16,140 bases of DNA from an uncultured Chloroflexota bacterium (GCA_913020235.1 CAJWBT010000017.1:1-16140), one strand, 5' to 3'; positions 1 through 7,536 are shown, counted from the stretch's first letter. Notes: a model not told the origin generated them from the letters alone. Numbers and translations: made by a program.

Positions 1-78
1 CCGCACGCCTCCAACCTCTTTCGGGTGGGTGGGCGGGAATGTGAAAGTCGGTCAGGGAATGAGGCACGAATGGCCCGG

Positions 79-1329
79 TCATGGACTGAGGTCAACGCGA
101 GTCAACCGTAGGAGCCCAAATACCGTGGCCGCCATGGCAAAGAGGCCGGCAATGTAGTAGAGCGTTGGGCTGACGCCCAAGGTCTCGTACAATCCCCCAA
201 CTATCAGCGCCGACACCGCGCTGAGCAGGAACCCGATGAACGCCATCATACCTAGGGCGGTGGAGGCGACGTCGGTGCCCACGATATCCAGGGTTGCCGC
301 CGTCAGAATAGGCTGATCCGGGTACAGAAACAGACCCAGGAGGGCAATCAAGATTGTCAGCTCCACTCCGTCACCGTAGGGAATGATCAGAAGACAGATG
401 GCGCATGACCACAGCAATCCCGGCACCAGTACCTGCTTTCGGCCCACCCGGTCCGAGATGTAACCCGCCACCGGCTTGGCCACTATTCCGATTGCTATCA
501 GCAGCCCAATGTGAACCCCTCTGCTAAACGTGCTCAACCCCAGGTCGTTACCAAGATAGAGGGGCAGCAGGGTGACCAACCCCACCAAGGCCATGCCCCG
601 CAGCCCCTTCACCAGCGTGATCCCCCATAACACCGGGCTCTTGAACAGACGCTTGGTCACTTCAACGCGGGCCCTCAGTTCGAGATCGGGACCGCTTTCT
701 GCGACCCCTTTGGCACTCCTACCCATACGCCTGAACGCCCAAAACGCCATGAATATCATGAAGAAGGGCACCACGGCGTACACGCTGAGGATCTCCCGCC
801 AGCTCAGCACCGCCAACAGAGCCCCCGTGCCCACCGGCCCCGCGACATCTCCGATACTGCCACCGACGCCGTGAAACGACAGTGCCAGGCCCCGCCTGTG
901 GGAGAAGTGATAAGACATTGAACTCGCCGCGGCTAGATGCCAGATGGAGTGGCCCATCGCCACAGCGGCAATCCCGACTAACAGAACGGGATAGACCGGA
1001 GAAAGACCCATGGCGAGGGAGCCCAGACTGAGTGCTCCGATGCAGGCAGACAAGACCAATCCCCAGTATTTCCGGAGAATGTCCACCACGATGCCCCCAG
1101 GTAGGGCCACGATCCCCGACGCCAGCTCTCGGACGGTGAGGATGGCGCCCACTCCGACCGCGCTGAGCTGAAACGAGCTTTGGATTTCCGGGAGCACGAC
1201 GACAAAACTCTGAAGAAACCAGTGGAACGGGGCGTGACCACTCGCCAGTCCGGAGACGATGAACCCGCCATGAAGGCGAATATCTTTGTCTCCCCTGGAC
1301 TCGGGCCTTGTTGCGTCTTTAACCGTCAT
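79..1329 (-). CDS. MFS transporter, 12-helix type
   Basis: A 416-residue membrane protein with alternating hydrophobic helices throughout, the usual length of a 12-helix major facilitator superfamily permease. Two loop-2/3-type motif A signatures are visible: a degenerate one in the N-terminal half (residues 78-90, GGIVVDILRK) and a clear one in the C-terminal half (289-299, GYISDRVGRKQ), as expected for the duplicated 6+6 fold. A charged loop (about 200-230) separates the halves. It would move a small organic solute across the inner membrane by ion coupling; the substrate cannot be read from the sequence. The ATG at 1329 precedes about 20 hydrophilic residues and then helix 1. It is separated from the E1 beta gene upstream on the same strand by about 180 bp, so co-transcription is possible but unproven. 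Family call is firm, role unknown. Confidence 0.9.
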   Translation of the reverse strand: MTVKDATRPESRGDKDIRLHGGFIVSGLASGHAPFHWFLQSFVVVLPEIQSSFQLSAVGVGAILTVRELASGIVALPGGIVVDILRKYWGLVLSACIGALSLGSLAMGLSPVYPVLLVGIAAVAMGHSIWHLAAASSMSYHFSHRRGLALSFHGVGGSIGDVAGPVGTGALLAVLSWREILSVYAVVPFFMIFMAFWAFRRMGRSAKGVAESGPDLELRARVEVTKRLFKSPVLWGITLVKGLRGMALVGLVTLLPLYLGNDLGLSTFSRGVHIGLLIAIGIVAKPVAGYISDRVGRKQVLVPGLLWSCAICLLIIPYGDGVELTILIALLGLFLYPDQPILTAATLDIVGTDVASTALGMMAFIGFLLSAVSALIVGGLYETLGVSPTLYYIAGLFAMAATVFGLLRLTRVDLSP

Positions 1330-1509
1330 GCGGGTTAGTCATGATGACATGGTCTCCCACCGGGTTGTTTGTGAGCTGGTCGGATTCGGACCCGCTGGGA
1401 TGTTGGCTGTCGCCAGGGTTCCGGCAGGTCCATTCGTGTTATTTGTGGGACCTCGTTCTTGCGAGAAGGAGGTCCTCCAAGGCTCTCCAGACGGAACTCC
1501 GTGGGCGGT

Positions 1510-2475
1510 TCAAGCCAGAACTTCTTGGACCGCCCGGACGATGTTCGCCTTGTCCGGGATGCAGAACCGCTCCATCACCGGGCTGTATGGTATGGGAACG
1601 TCGGGGGCGCAGACCCGTTTGGGCGGTGCCTTCAAGGCGCGGAAGGTGGCCGGGTCTTCAGTAACCACCGTGGCGATCTCGGCGGCCGCGCTGCAGGTGA
1701 TGCACGCCTCGTCGACGACCACAAGCCTGCCCGTCTTCTGCACCGAGGCTCTGATCGCGCCTTTGTCCAGAGGCACCAGCGTCCTAGGGTCCACCACCTC
1801 CACCGAGACCCCTTCCCCCGCCAGCTCCTCGGCGGCTGCGAGGGATTCTCTCACCATCTTGCTAATGGCCACCACGGTGATGTCGCTGCCCTGGCGTTTC
1901 ACGTCGGCCACGCCGATGGGTATAGTGTACTCCTCCTCGGGCACGGGGCCGGTCACCCCACCCAGATCCAGCATCTGGTCCTCGAAGAACACCACCGGGT
2001 TATTGTCCCGGATAGCGCTTTTCATCAGCCCTTTGCCGTCGTAGGGGTTGGAGGGCATGATCAGCTTCAGCCCCGCCAGGTTCATGAACATGGGGTGGGG
2101 GCTCTGCGAGTGCTGAGCGGCGGCGGACCGGCCGCCGCCGGTGCTGGCCCGGAGCACGATGGGGAAGGTTGCCTGTCCGCCAAACATGTAGTGGATTTTC
2201 GCCATCTGGTTCACTATCTGGTCCATGGCGGTGAACGCGAAGGTCATCATCCCTGGACTCACGATGGGGCGGAAACCGCTGCCCGCCGCTCCAATACTCG
2301 CTCCCAAGTAGGCTTCCTCGGAGATGGGACAGACGCGGACCCGCTCCCGGCCAAACTCGGAGATGAGCCCCTCCAGAGCCCCCAGGCCTCCGCAGAGGTG
2401 GAACACTTTCTCATCCCGCCGCATTTCCTCGCGAAAGGCTTCCATCAAGGCTTCTGTGTAAGTGATCTCTCTCAT
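1510..2475 (-). CDS. 2-oxoacid/acetoin dehydrogenase E1 component, beta subunit
   Basis: A 321-residue protein of the transketolase pyrimidine-binding plus C-terminal domain family, matching the usual E1 beta length (about 325). With the alpha subunit it would decarboxylate a 2-oxoacid, or cleave acetoin, using thiamine diphosphate. Visible landmarks: the CPISEEAYLG segment (49-58), whose Glu53 corresponds to the glutamate that activates the cofactor aminopyrimidine; the AQHSQ motif (120-124); the MPSNPYDGKGL and SAIRDNNPVVFFE stretches (140-165); and a transketolase C-terminal domain from about residue 190. The loop normally reading GEDVG with a following Gly-rich insert is shortened to CGGLGALEGL (28-37), which is atypical. 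The start follows the alpha gene by 53 bp on the same strand. No E2 or E3 gene is in the window, so pyruvate, branched-chain and acetoin specificity cannot be separated. Confidence 0.9.
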   Translation of the reverse strand: MREITYTEALMEAFREEMRRDEKVFHLCGGLGALEGLISEFGRERVRVCPISEEAYLGASIGAAGSGFRPIVSPGMMTFAFTAMDQIVNQMAKIHYMFGGQATFPIVLRASTGGGRSAAAQHSQSPHPMFMNLAGLKLIMPSNPYDGKGLMKSAIRDNNPVVFFEDQMLDLGGVTGPVPEEEYTIPIGVADVKRQGSDITVVAISKMVRESLAAAEELAGEGVSVEVVDPRTLVPLDKGAIRASVQKTGRLVVVDEACITCSAAAEIATVVTEDPATFRALKAPPKRVCAPDVPIPYSPVMERFCIPDKANIVRAVQEVLA

Positions 2476-2528
2476 GGCCTCACACTCGACTTCGGTTGAT
2501 GGGCTAGCTGTCCTCGGCTCTACCCGGC

Positions 2529-3497
2529 CTAGGCGGCGAACACGTCCAGTAGCGCGTCCTCCGGCTTCGGCAACGGACTGTCCTTGGCAAAAGCAACGGC
2601 CTCCGCCACCAGAGACTCAACCTCTTGGTCTATCTGCTCCAGGGCAGTCGCGGTGGCTACGCCCTGCTCCACCAGCCGGGCGGAGAAGGACACGATCGGA
2701 TCTTTCTGGGGTCCGGCATCCCGGGCCTCCTCGGGCCTGGGGTCCTGGGGGTTTCCCCGCTGCTCCGAGTGAATGCGCCAGCGGTGAGTCTTGCACTCGA
2801 CCAGCGTGGCCCCGTCGCCGGCCCGGGCCCGCTGCACCGCCTGCCCGACGGCCTCAAAAACCGCCAGCACATCGGTGCCATCCACCGTCACGCCCGGAAG
2901 GTTGTACGCGGAGGCCCGCACCGCCACGTCTTCTACCGACAGGCCGTAGGAGGCCGGCACGGACACGGCCCACCCGTTGTTCTCGCACACGTAGATAGCA
3001 GGCAGCTTCCAGATGGATGCCAGGTTCAATGAGCCGTGAAAAGCTCCCTCGTTCGAGGCCCCGTCGCCGAAAAAACACGCCGCCACCCGGTCGCCCCCTT
3101 CCAGCTTGGCCGCCAGGGCCGCCCCGGTCGCTATCGGCAGACCTGCCCCTACGATGCCGTTGGCCCCCAGCATGCCCACGCTGAAATCGGCGATATGCAT
3201 CGAGCCGCCTTTGCCGTGGCAGTAGCCGTTGCTGCGACCGAACAACTCCGCCATCATCAGCTTGATGTCCGCACCTTTGGCGATAGTGTGCCCGTGACCC
3301 CGGTGGGTGCTGGTAATCCGATCTTCCCGGCGCAGGGCGGAGCAGACCCCCACGGCTACCGCCTCCTCCCCAATGTAGGCGTGAACCACCCCCGGGATGT
3401 TCCCTTGGTGGAACTCCTCCACGGCCCGCCGGTCGAATACACGGATGGTAACCATTTTCCGGTACATCTCTAACAGCTGCTGCGATTCCAAAGCCAT
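2529..3497 (-). CDS. 2-oxoacid/acetoin dehydrogenase E1 component, alpha subunit
   Basis: A 322-residue thiamine-diphosphate-dependent E1 alpha subunit. The cofactor and magnesium motif is clear: GDGASNEGAFHG at 144-155, ending in ENN at 172-174. Other family marks are THRGHGHTIAKG (64-75), GKGGSMHI (95-102) and GANGIVGAGLPIATGAA (111-127). It forms an alpha2beta2 heterotetramer with the adjacent beta subunit and carries out the decarboxylating half-reaction before acyl transfer to a lipoyl E2. The frame is open for 42 more codons up to an ATG at 3623, but that extension is unlike the family. The ATG at 3497 is preceded by AGGGAGAAGG at good spacing and starts with the typical MALESQQLLEMYRKM, so I chose it. 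It is upstream gene of the pair, 53 bp from the beta gene. Confidence 0.92.
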   Translation of the reverse strand: MALESQQLLEMYRKMVTIRVFDRRAVEEFHQGNIPGVVHAYIGEEAVAVGVCSALRREDRITSTHRGHGHTIAKGADIKLMMAELFGRSNGYCHGKGGSMHIADFSVGMLGANGIVGAGLPIATGAALAAKLEGGDRVAACFFGDGASNEGAFHGSLNLASIWKLPAIYVCENNGWAVSVPASYGLSVEDVAVRASAYNLPGVTVDGTDVLAVFEAVGQAVQRARAGDGATLVECKTHRWRIHSEQRGNPQDPRPEEARDAGPQKDPIVSFSARLVEQGVATATALEQIDQEVESLVAEAVAFAKDSPLPKPEDALLDVFAA

Positions 3498-3692
3498 GGC
3501 CTTCTCCCTGCCGCCGGTTTCGCCAATCTCGCCAATCTCGAACGCTACTGGAACCCGGCCGAAGCCAATTGTACCCCACGTTTCAAAACGCCGCCACACG
3601 TTGGTGCGCAGCATACCAACCAAGGATCACCTTGCCGACCGGTTCCGCCGTGGCCGCTATCCCAACTTGTTGAGAAATTGGGCGGGCAGAGG

Positions 3693-3721
3693 TTGTCAAC
3701 CGGCCAGATAGGCTCTAATAT
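3693..3721 (+). promoter_or_regulatory. Sigma70-like promoter for the alpha/beta-hydrolase-fold gene
   Basis: TTGTCA (3693-3698) and TAATAT (3716-3721) are separated by exactly 17 bp. The expected start of transcription lies about 40 bp before the ATG at 3767. Read by eye only; the match is good but not consensus. Confidence 0.42.
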
Positions 3722-3766
3722 CTACTCCGGCTGAAAGGAACGCGTCCCCCATGGAGGTTTGGATCG

Positions 3767-4597
3767 ATGCCGAGGGTAACAACCGACGACGGAGTGGAAC
3801 TCCACTACCACCTTGATGATTTCAGAGACCCGTGGGCTCCGGAGACCGACGAAGCCATCTTCATGCACCACGGCTACGCCCGGAGCATGAAATGGTGGAT
3901 TCAATGGGTGCCCGGTCTGTCGCGCAAATACAAGGTGATCAGGAACGACTGCCGGGGCTGCGGCCATTCCCAGGTGCCGCCCGCCGGATCGGCCTGGACG
4001 GCGGAACGTCTGGCCCAGGACGCCCTGGCCATCGCCGATCACGCGGGCATCAAGAGGTGCCATTGGATCGGCTTTGAATCAGGAGGCACCATTGGGATGG
4101 TGTTCGCTATCAATCATCCCGACCGGATCAAGAGCCTCACCCTGGTGAATTCCCCATACAAGATTCTGGACAAGCCCAGGTCGCTCTACAACCAGGGTAC
4201 CGACTCGATGGCGGGAGGCGTGGAAAGACTGGGACTGAGGCAGTGGCTCATCAACACCTGGCCCAACCGCATGGATATGGACCTGGCCGACCCCAGGATG
4301 TTGGAGTGGCACGTCGATGAGCACTCCAAGACGCCCCTGGACGTGGCCATAGGACTGCACTACATTGTCCAGACGGCCGACGTGTCCGGGGGGCTCTCCA
4401 AGATTCAGGCCCCCACGCTGCTCATGACCGGAGACAAGAGCGCCAACTCTCCCATCGACGACCAGCTTTTCATCAAGAGCCAGCTCCCTGACTGCCGGGG
4501 GCTTGTCGTCTTTCCCAACGTGGCCGCCGGCATCCAGCTGCTGATGCCCGACCGGTGCGTAGAGGAGACGCTCCGGTTCATCGACAGCCTGGATTAA
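3767..4597 (+). CDS. Alpha/beta-hydrolase-fold protein, catalytic triad apparently missing
   Basis: A 276-residue protein with clear alpha/beta-hydrolase layout: the HHG oxyanion-loop region (34-36), a DCRGCGHS turn (61-68, usually D-x-RGxGxS), a nucleophile elbow (101-107), a cap region (about 130-190) and the C-terminal strands. The ATG has GGAGG (3753-3757) 9 bp upstream. The catalytic positions are odd. The elbow reads GFESGG, putting Glu104 where Ser, Asp or Cys is expected. The acid-strand segment TGDKSANSP (221-229) has Ser225 where Asp usually sits. The C-terminal segment FPNVAAGIQLLMPD (249-262) has no histidine, and there is none after residue 198. It may be a non-hydrolytic fold member or use another chemistry; Ser105 as a shifted nucleophile is a weaker option. 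No frameshift or stop suggests decay. Substrate unknown. Confidence 0.85.
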   Translation: MPRVTTDDGVELHYHLDDFRDPWAPETDEAIFMHHGYARSMKWWIQWVPGLSRKYKVIRNDCRGCGHSQVPPAGSAWTAERLAQDALAIADHAGIKRCHWIGFESGGTIGMVFAINHPDRIKSLTLVNSPYKILDKPRSLYNQGTDSMAGGVERLGLRQWLINTWPNRMDMDLADPRMLEWHVDEHSKTPLDVAIGLHYIVQTADVSGGLSKIQAPTLLMTGDKSANSPIDDQLFIKSQLPDCRGLVVFPNVAAGIQLLMPDRCVEETLRFIDSLD

Positions 4598-4622
4598 TCA
4601 AGCGTCTCGCAAGTTGCTTGAT
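4597..4622 (+). other. Small inverted repeat just after the hydrolase-fold gene
   Basis: ATCAAGC (4597-4603) and GCTTGAT (4616-4622) form a 7-bp stem with a 12-base loop, overlapping the last base of the stop codon. There is no U-run, so a terminator role is uncertain. Confidence 0.3.
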
Positions 4623-4630
4623 CGCCGGTC

Positions 4631-4668
4631 CGTCTTTCCGGCCCTTCCGCGGAAGGGCCGGAAAGACG
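4631..4668. repeat. Perfect 38-bp palindrome between convergent genes
   Basis: Two 19-base arms are exact reverse complements with no spacer, centred between 4649 and 4650; the arm begins CGTCTTTCCGGCCCTTCCG. It lies between the ends of the hydrolase-fold gene and the CvpA-like gene. Either transcript would fold it into a very stable hairpin, but no T-tract follows on either strand, so it is not a classical intrinsic terminator. Its ends and core recur in the element at 6584-6657, which points to a repeat family rather than a local regulatory site. Confidence 0.85.
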
Positions 4669-4757
4669 ATCTCGGGGAGGGAATGTCGCGCAGTCCCTCC
4701 GATGTAAAGCTATTTCCAAGGCGGAACGCTAGCCCGGGAAAGGGTCCCGCCCTTTGC

Positions 4758-5351
4758 TCACTGGACGAGCTGCCCCTGGTTGCGGTCGGCCGCCACGCGC
4801 TCCGACGTCACCCTTCCCAGCGGCGCGCGGGGAAGGGTATCGGTCACCCTGGCCAGCACGGACACCATAACCGACTCATCTAGAGACTTCCGCAGCCCCT
4901 CTCGCGCTTCGGTCACCTTGGGTACTTTCAGAAGGACCGTCCCCGCGAGTCCGGCACGTGAAGCCTCGTAACTGTTGGTTAGGCCCACCAGGCCCACGAT
5001 GGCTGCCGCCGAGACCAGGGTGGCAGCCACCAGGCCCAAGGCCATGCCGCCGACTCTATCCACCCAACCCATAAGCAGCATGGATGCCACCTTGCGGGTA
5101 ATGGCCGCCGCGATGGCGGCCCCGCCGACCGCGGCCAGGATGACTATTGCATAGCCAAGCACGGTTACCAGGGTATCGCCGGCTACGTAATTGGCAACCA
5201 CGGCTTCCACGTTGCCGCTGAAGCGTCCAGCCAGCAATATCCCCAGGATCACCCCCGCGGCGGTAAACGCGGCACGGATCACCCCGATCCACATACCCAT
5301 CAGCGCCCCGGCCGCCATGCCGCCGAGTATAGCCAAATCCAGCCAGTTCAT
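4758..5351 (-). CDS. CvpA family membrane protein
   Basis: A 197-residue integral membrane protein. Four hydrophobic segments fall near residues 3-25, 27-45, 60-84 and 100-125, followed by a soluble, charged C-terminal tail of about 70 residues. The opening MNWLDLAILG, then a Gly/Ala-rich first helix and an AGRFSG turn after helix 2, matches the CvpA (colicin V production) family, including length. Family members are linked to envelope function and, in some bacteria, colicin V export; the precise role here is unknown. The ATG at 5351 has a strong ribosome binding site, GAGGAGGG (5358-5365). It converges on the hydrolase-fold gene and is divergent from the gene at 5579, so it is probably transcribed alone. 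Confidence 0.8.
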   Translation of the reverse strand: MNWLDLAILGGMAAGALMGMWIGVIRAAFTAAGVILGILLAGRFSGNVEAVVANYVAGDTLVTVLGYAIVILAAVGGAAIAAAITRKVASMLLMGWVDRVGGMALGLVAATLVSAAAIVGLVGLTNSYEASRAGLAGTVLLKVPKVTEAREGLRKSLDESVMVSVLARVTDTLPRAPLGRVTSERVAADRNQGQLVQ

Positions 5352-5578
5352 TTTCGACCCTCCTCACCACCAGAGGCCGTTTTGCGCGGGGCTTCCATCA
5401 CAGCCAGCATGGCACAAAAAGTATTACTGCTGTGTTATTTGCGGAGCGTTTCACCCTGGCACGGCACGGCGGGTGCTTGCCGCCGGTCATGGGTTATACT
5501 GGATGCCGGCCGTAGGTGAACCGTCTTCGGGCAGCCGGACAGCCCCGATCGGTCGCGCACGAATCTGGAGGTGGCCAG

Positions 5579-6262
5579 ATGGCCCAGGAGATAGGCCGGA
5601 TTTCCCGGCCCGCCGCCGAGCAGTATCAGGGGCGCAGGAAACTGTTGCTGGTGCCCCTGGTGTACGGGCCGCCCGATGATGCGCAGGATGGCGTGGCCAT
5701 CCTGCAAGAATACTGGGACCAGATGCAGACCCAGGTGAAGTCGCTGGAGTCGGCGCTGGGCGGCCTTCGCCGCCTATACCACGAGAGCATACCCGCCGGC
5801 GGCCAGGAAGGTCTGGACTACCTGGAAAGAGTGGACCAACGGAGCCACCGGTTCGTAGAGGCCAAGTGTGAGTCCGGCGCCACGCTGGAAGCCACTGAGG
5901 ATGCGGGATTGCTGGCCGAAATCATGGACCTCCAGAGGTGCCTGATGATGCCGCTCATCAGCGGAAAGGTGGCGCAAAAGCTCCAGGAATGGTTTACCGA
6001 GAGCAACCGGGGCCGCTACGAGCACATTTCGAAGCAGATTGACTCCACGCTAGGAGAAGGCGAGGCCGGCCTGCTCCTGGTCAGCGAGCGGCACCAGATT
6101 CAGTTTCCGGCGGATATCGAGGTGTTCTACGTTTCTCCACCGGCGCTCGACGAGTTTCGCCGGTGGCTGCAGGACTGGATAGCGCGGCAGCAAAGCCTTC
6201 CCGAAGCGCCCCCAGAAACTCCGACCGAAGAGGCCCCTGAGGAGACTCCAGAGGAGCAGTAG
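5579..6262 (+). CDS. Conserved-looking hypothetical protein, soluble
   Basis: A 227-residue protein I do not recognise. It has no signal peptide or membrane helix. A short hydrophobic strand, KLLLVPLVYGPP (21-32), is followed by a helical, charged region (about 38-95, possibly coiled coil), a middle region ending MDLQRCLMMPLISGKVAQKL (116-135), and a strand-rich part at 163-188 with LLLVSE and QFPADIEVFYVSPP. The last 25 residues are a Pro/Glu tail. The frame extends 21 codons upstream to 5516, but the ATG at 5579 has GGAGGT (5567-5572) 6 bp before it, which decides the start. It is divergent from the CvpA-like gene and followed by a long repeat-bearing spacer, so it looks monocistronic. Normal codon use in the frame supports a real gene. 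Confidence 0.75.
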   Translation: MAQEIGRISRPAAEQYQGRRKLLLVPLVYGPPDDAQDGVAILQEYWDQMQTQVKSLESALGGLRRLYHESIPAGGQEGLDYLERVDQRSHRFVEAKCESGATLEATEDAGLLAEIMDLQRCLMMPLISGKVAQKLQEWFTESNRGRYEHISKQIDSTLGEGEAGLLLVSERHQIQFPADIEVFYVSPPALDEFRRWLQDWIARQQSLPEAPPETPTEEAPEETPEEQ

Positions 6263-6366
6263 GCTCGGCCAAGGGCCTGACACCGGCCACCCCCAAAAAA
6301 GTTCGCCTCCGGTCCTTCAACGAACTCATAGCTTGCTCTGAGAGGACGTGAAGAAATCCGGCAATA

Positions 6367-6489
6367 CCGTTCGTGGTGAGCCCTTCGGCTGGGCTCAGGA
6401 CGGGCTTGCCGAGCCACCGACCCCGCGCCCTTCGACAAGTCCGGCTTCGTCCCGACGCGCCGGGATAGAATCGGGGTCGTGGCGAACGG
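6367..6489. repeat. Structured intergenic repeat with short terminal inverted repeats
   Basis: This part of the 428-bp gap at 6263-6690 begins CCGTTCG (6367-6373) and ends CGAACGG (6483-6489), an exact 7-bp inverted pair. Inside it, CGACCCCG (6418-6425) pairs exactly with CGGGGTCG (6472-6479). Wording such as TTCGTGGTGAGCCCTTCGG and CCCTTCGACAAG is typical of short dispersed intergenic elements in GC-rich genomes. No open frame of note overlaps it. A second copy is not in the window, so repeat status is inferred from structure. Confidence 0.45.
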
Positions 6490-6583
6490 ATGCTCCTATC
6501 GGCTATTTCCAAAACTAGGCGCCAGTGTACTGCCACATTAGTAGCTTCACATCGGCGATTTTGTGCGACATTCCATCCCGCGC

Positions 6584-6657
6584 CGTCTTTCCGGCGCAAG
6601 CCGGAATCCAGAAAAGCGCTATCGGGATCCCCCGTCCGCGGAAGGGCCGGGATGACG
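6584..6657. repeat. Short intergenic repeat related to the 38-bp palindrome
   Basis: Ends CGTCTTTCCGGC (6584-6595) and GCCGGGATGACG (6646-6657) are inverted repeats matching at 10 of 12 positions, with an inner hairpin CCGGC-gcaa-GCCGG (6591-6604). It shares CGTCTTTCCGG exactly with 4631-4641 and a 15-base block, CCGCGGAAGGGCCGG (6636-6650), exactly with 4647-4661. This makes the two loci members of one non-coding repeat family, similar in style to small MITE-like elements. It lies just after the stop of the minus-strand metallo-hydrolase gene. Confidence 0.6.
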
Positions 6658-6690
6658 GACCGGGCATGAAACCACTTGGCAGACCGTACG

Positions 6691-7536
6691 CTAGGCGCGC
6701 CGCCCCGGAGGGGACCAGGCGCCCGTCAAGTAGTCGTAGAGGTTGGCCACGTTCTTCTGCATCACCCCGGGGGCCATGCCCTCCTGCTCCACGTCCATGG
6801 GGTACCGGTCCGTCATCCTGGTGAGGCTGGCCACCGCGTCATCCTTGGTCATACCCCGGTCGATGGCGTCCTTGACGTAGTCCTTCCACTCCAGAACGAA
6901 GGAGCCTTGCTCGTCCAGGTAGTCTTTGCCACAAAGGTCCCCGTGGCCGGGCACGAATATCTCCTCGTCCAGCTTCCGGAGCGATTCCAGGGCCGCCAGC
7001 CAAAGGTCCGGGTTCGCTTCCTGCAGCCAGGTATGCACCTTGTGGAAAATGTTGTCGCTGGTAAAAACCACCCCTTCCTCTTTGATCAGGATAGCCGCCT
7101 GGTAGAGGGTGTGGCCGGGCATATGGATCATCTGGAAAGTGTGGTCTCCCACGTGGAGGGTCATGGCGTCGCGGAAGGTGATGATGGGGGCGTTGGCTTC
7201 GTACCCCTTGAGGAGATCGGGCTCCTCGGGCCCCATGGCAGCCACCCGGGCCACATGCTCCTCCATATCGGTTTCGAGCATGCGTGTCCTCACCCCTTCA
7301 TGGGCGACTACGGGGGCATCGAAAAAGGCGTTGCCCGTCCAGTGGTCGCCGTGGGGCTCGGTGTTGATGATGTAGCGAAGCCGCCCCCGCTTCTCCAGCT
7401 CCGCCTTCAATCTCATGGCGTCACTGGGCTTTTGAGGGCTGTCGATCATGACGATTCCGTCGGAAGTCGTCACGAACCCGTGATTGCAGCCCCTGACCTG
7501 GGTCTCTACGAACACGTTATCGGTGATCCGCTGCAC
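6691..7536 (-). CDS. Metallo-beta-lactamase-fold hydrolase with Glu in the first zinc position
   Basis: A 281-residue soluble MBL-fold protein. The zinc motif reads NTEPHGDHWTGN (58-69): His62, Asp64 and His65 are kept, but the first histidine of HxHxDH is Glu60. The other ligands are present: His142 in MPGHT (139-143), Asp161 in FTSDNIFH (158-165) and His198 in VPGHGD (195-200). A C-terminal helical region (215-275) follows. The family hydrolyses thioesters, lactones, phosphodiesters or beta-lactams; this layout suits a general MBL hydrolase and gives no substrate. The start is a GTG at 7536 preceded by GGGGGTGCAA on the coding strand; the next in-frame ATG (residue 30) would cut the first strands. 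It is divergent from the redoxin cluster, with about 190 bp between. Confidence 0.87.
   Translation of the reverse strand: MQRITDNVFVETQVRGCNHGFVTTSDGIVMIDSPQKPSDAMRLKAELEKRGRLRYIINTEPHGDHWTGNAFFDAPVVAHEGVRTRMLETDMEEHVARVAAMGPEEPDLLKGYEANAPIITFRDAMTLHVGDHTFQMIHMPGHTLYQAAILIKEEGVVFTSDNIFHKVHTWLQEANPDLWLAALESLRKLDEEIFVPGHGDLCGKDYLDEQGSFVLEWKDYVKDAIDRGMTKDDAVASLTRMTDRYPMDVEQEGMAPGVMQKNVANLYDYLTGAWSPPGRRA

Noticed and set aside
1459..2499. A 346-codon plus-strand open frame opposite E1 beta
   Set aside because: E1 beta on the minus strand is unmistakable; the plus-strand translation is His/Gly/Arg-rich and has no family features.
3498..3623. N-terminal extension of E1 alpha to the ATG at 3623
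   Set aside because: The extra 42 residues do not resemble E1 alpha N termini, and a good ribosome binding site precedes the ATG at 3497.
4631..4668. The 38-bp palindrome as a bidirectional intrinsic terminator
   Set aside because: Neither side has the T-run needed for intrinsic termination, and related sequence at 6584 points to a repeat family; I keep it as a repeat only.
5477..5500. TTGCCG and TATACT upstream of the gene at 5579 as a promoter
   Set aside because: The boxes are only 12 bp apart, too close for sigma70, and no better -35 lies at 16-18 bp.
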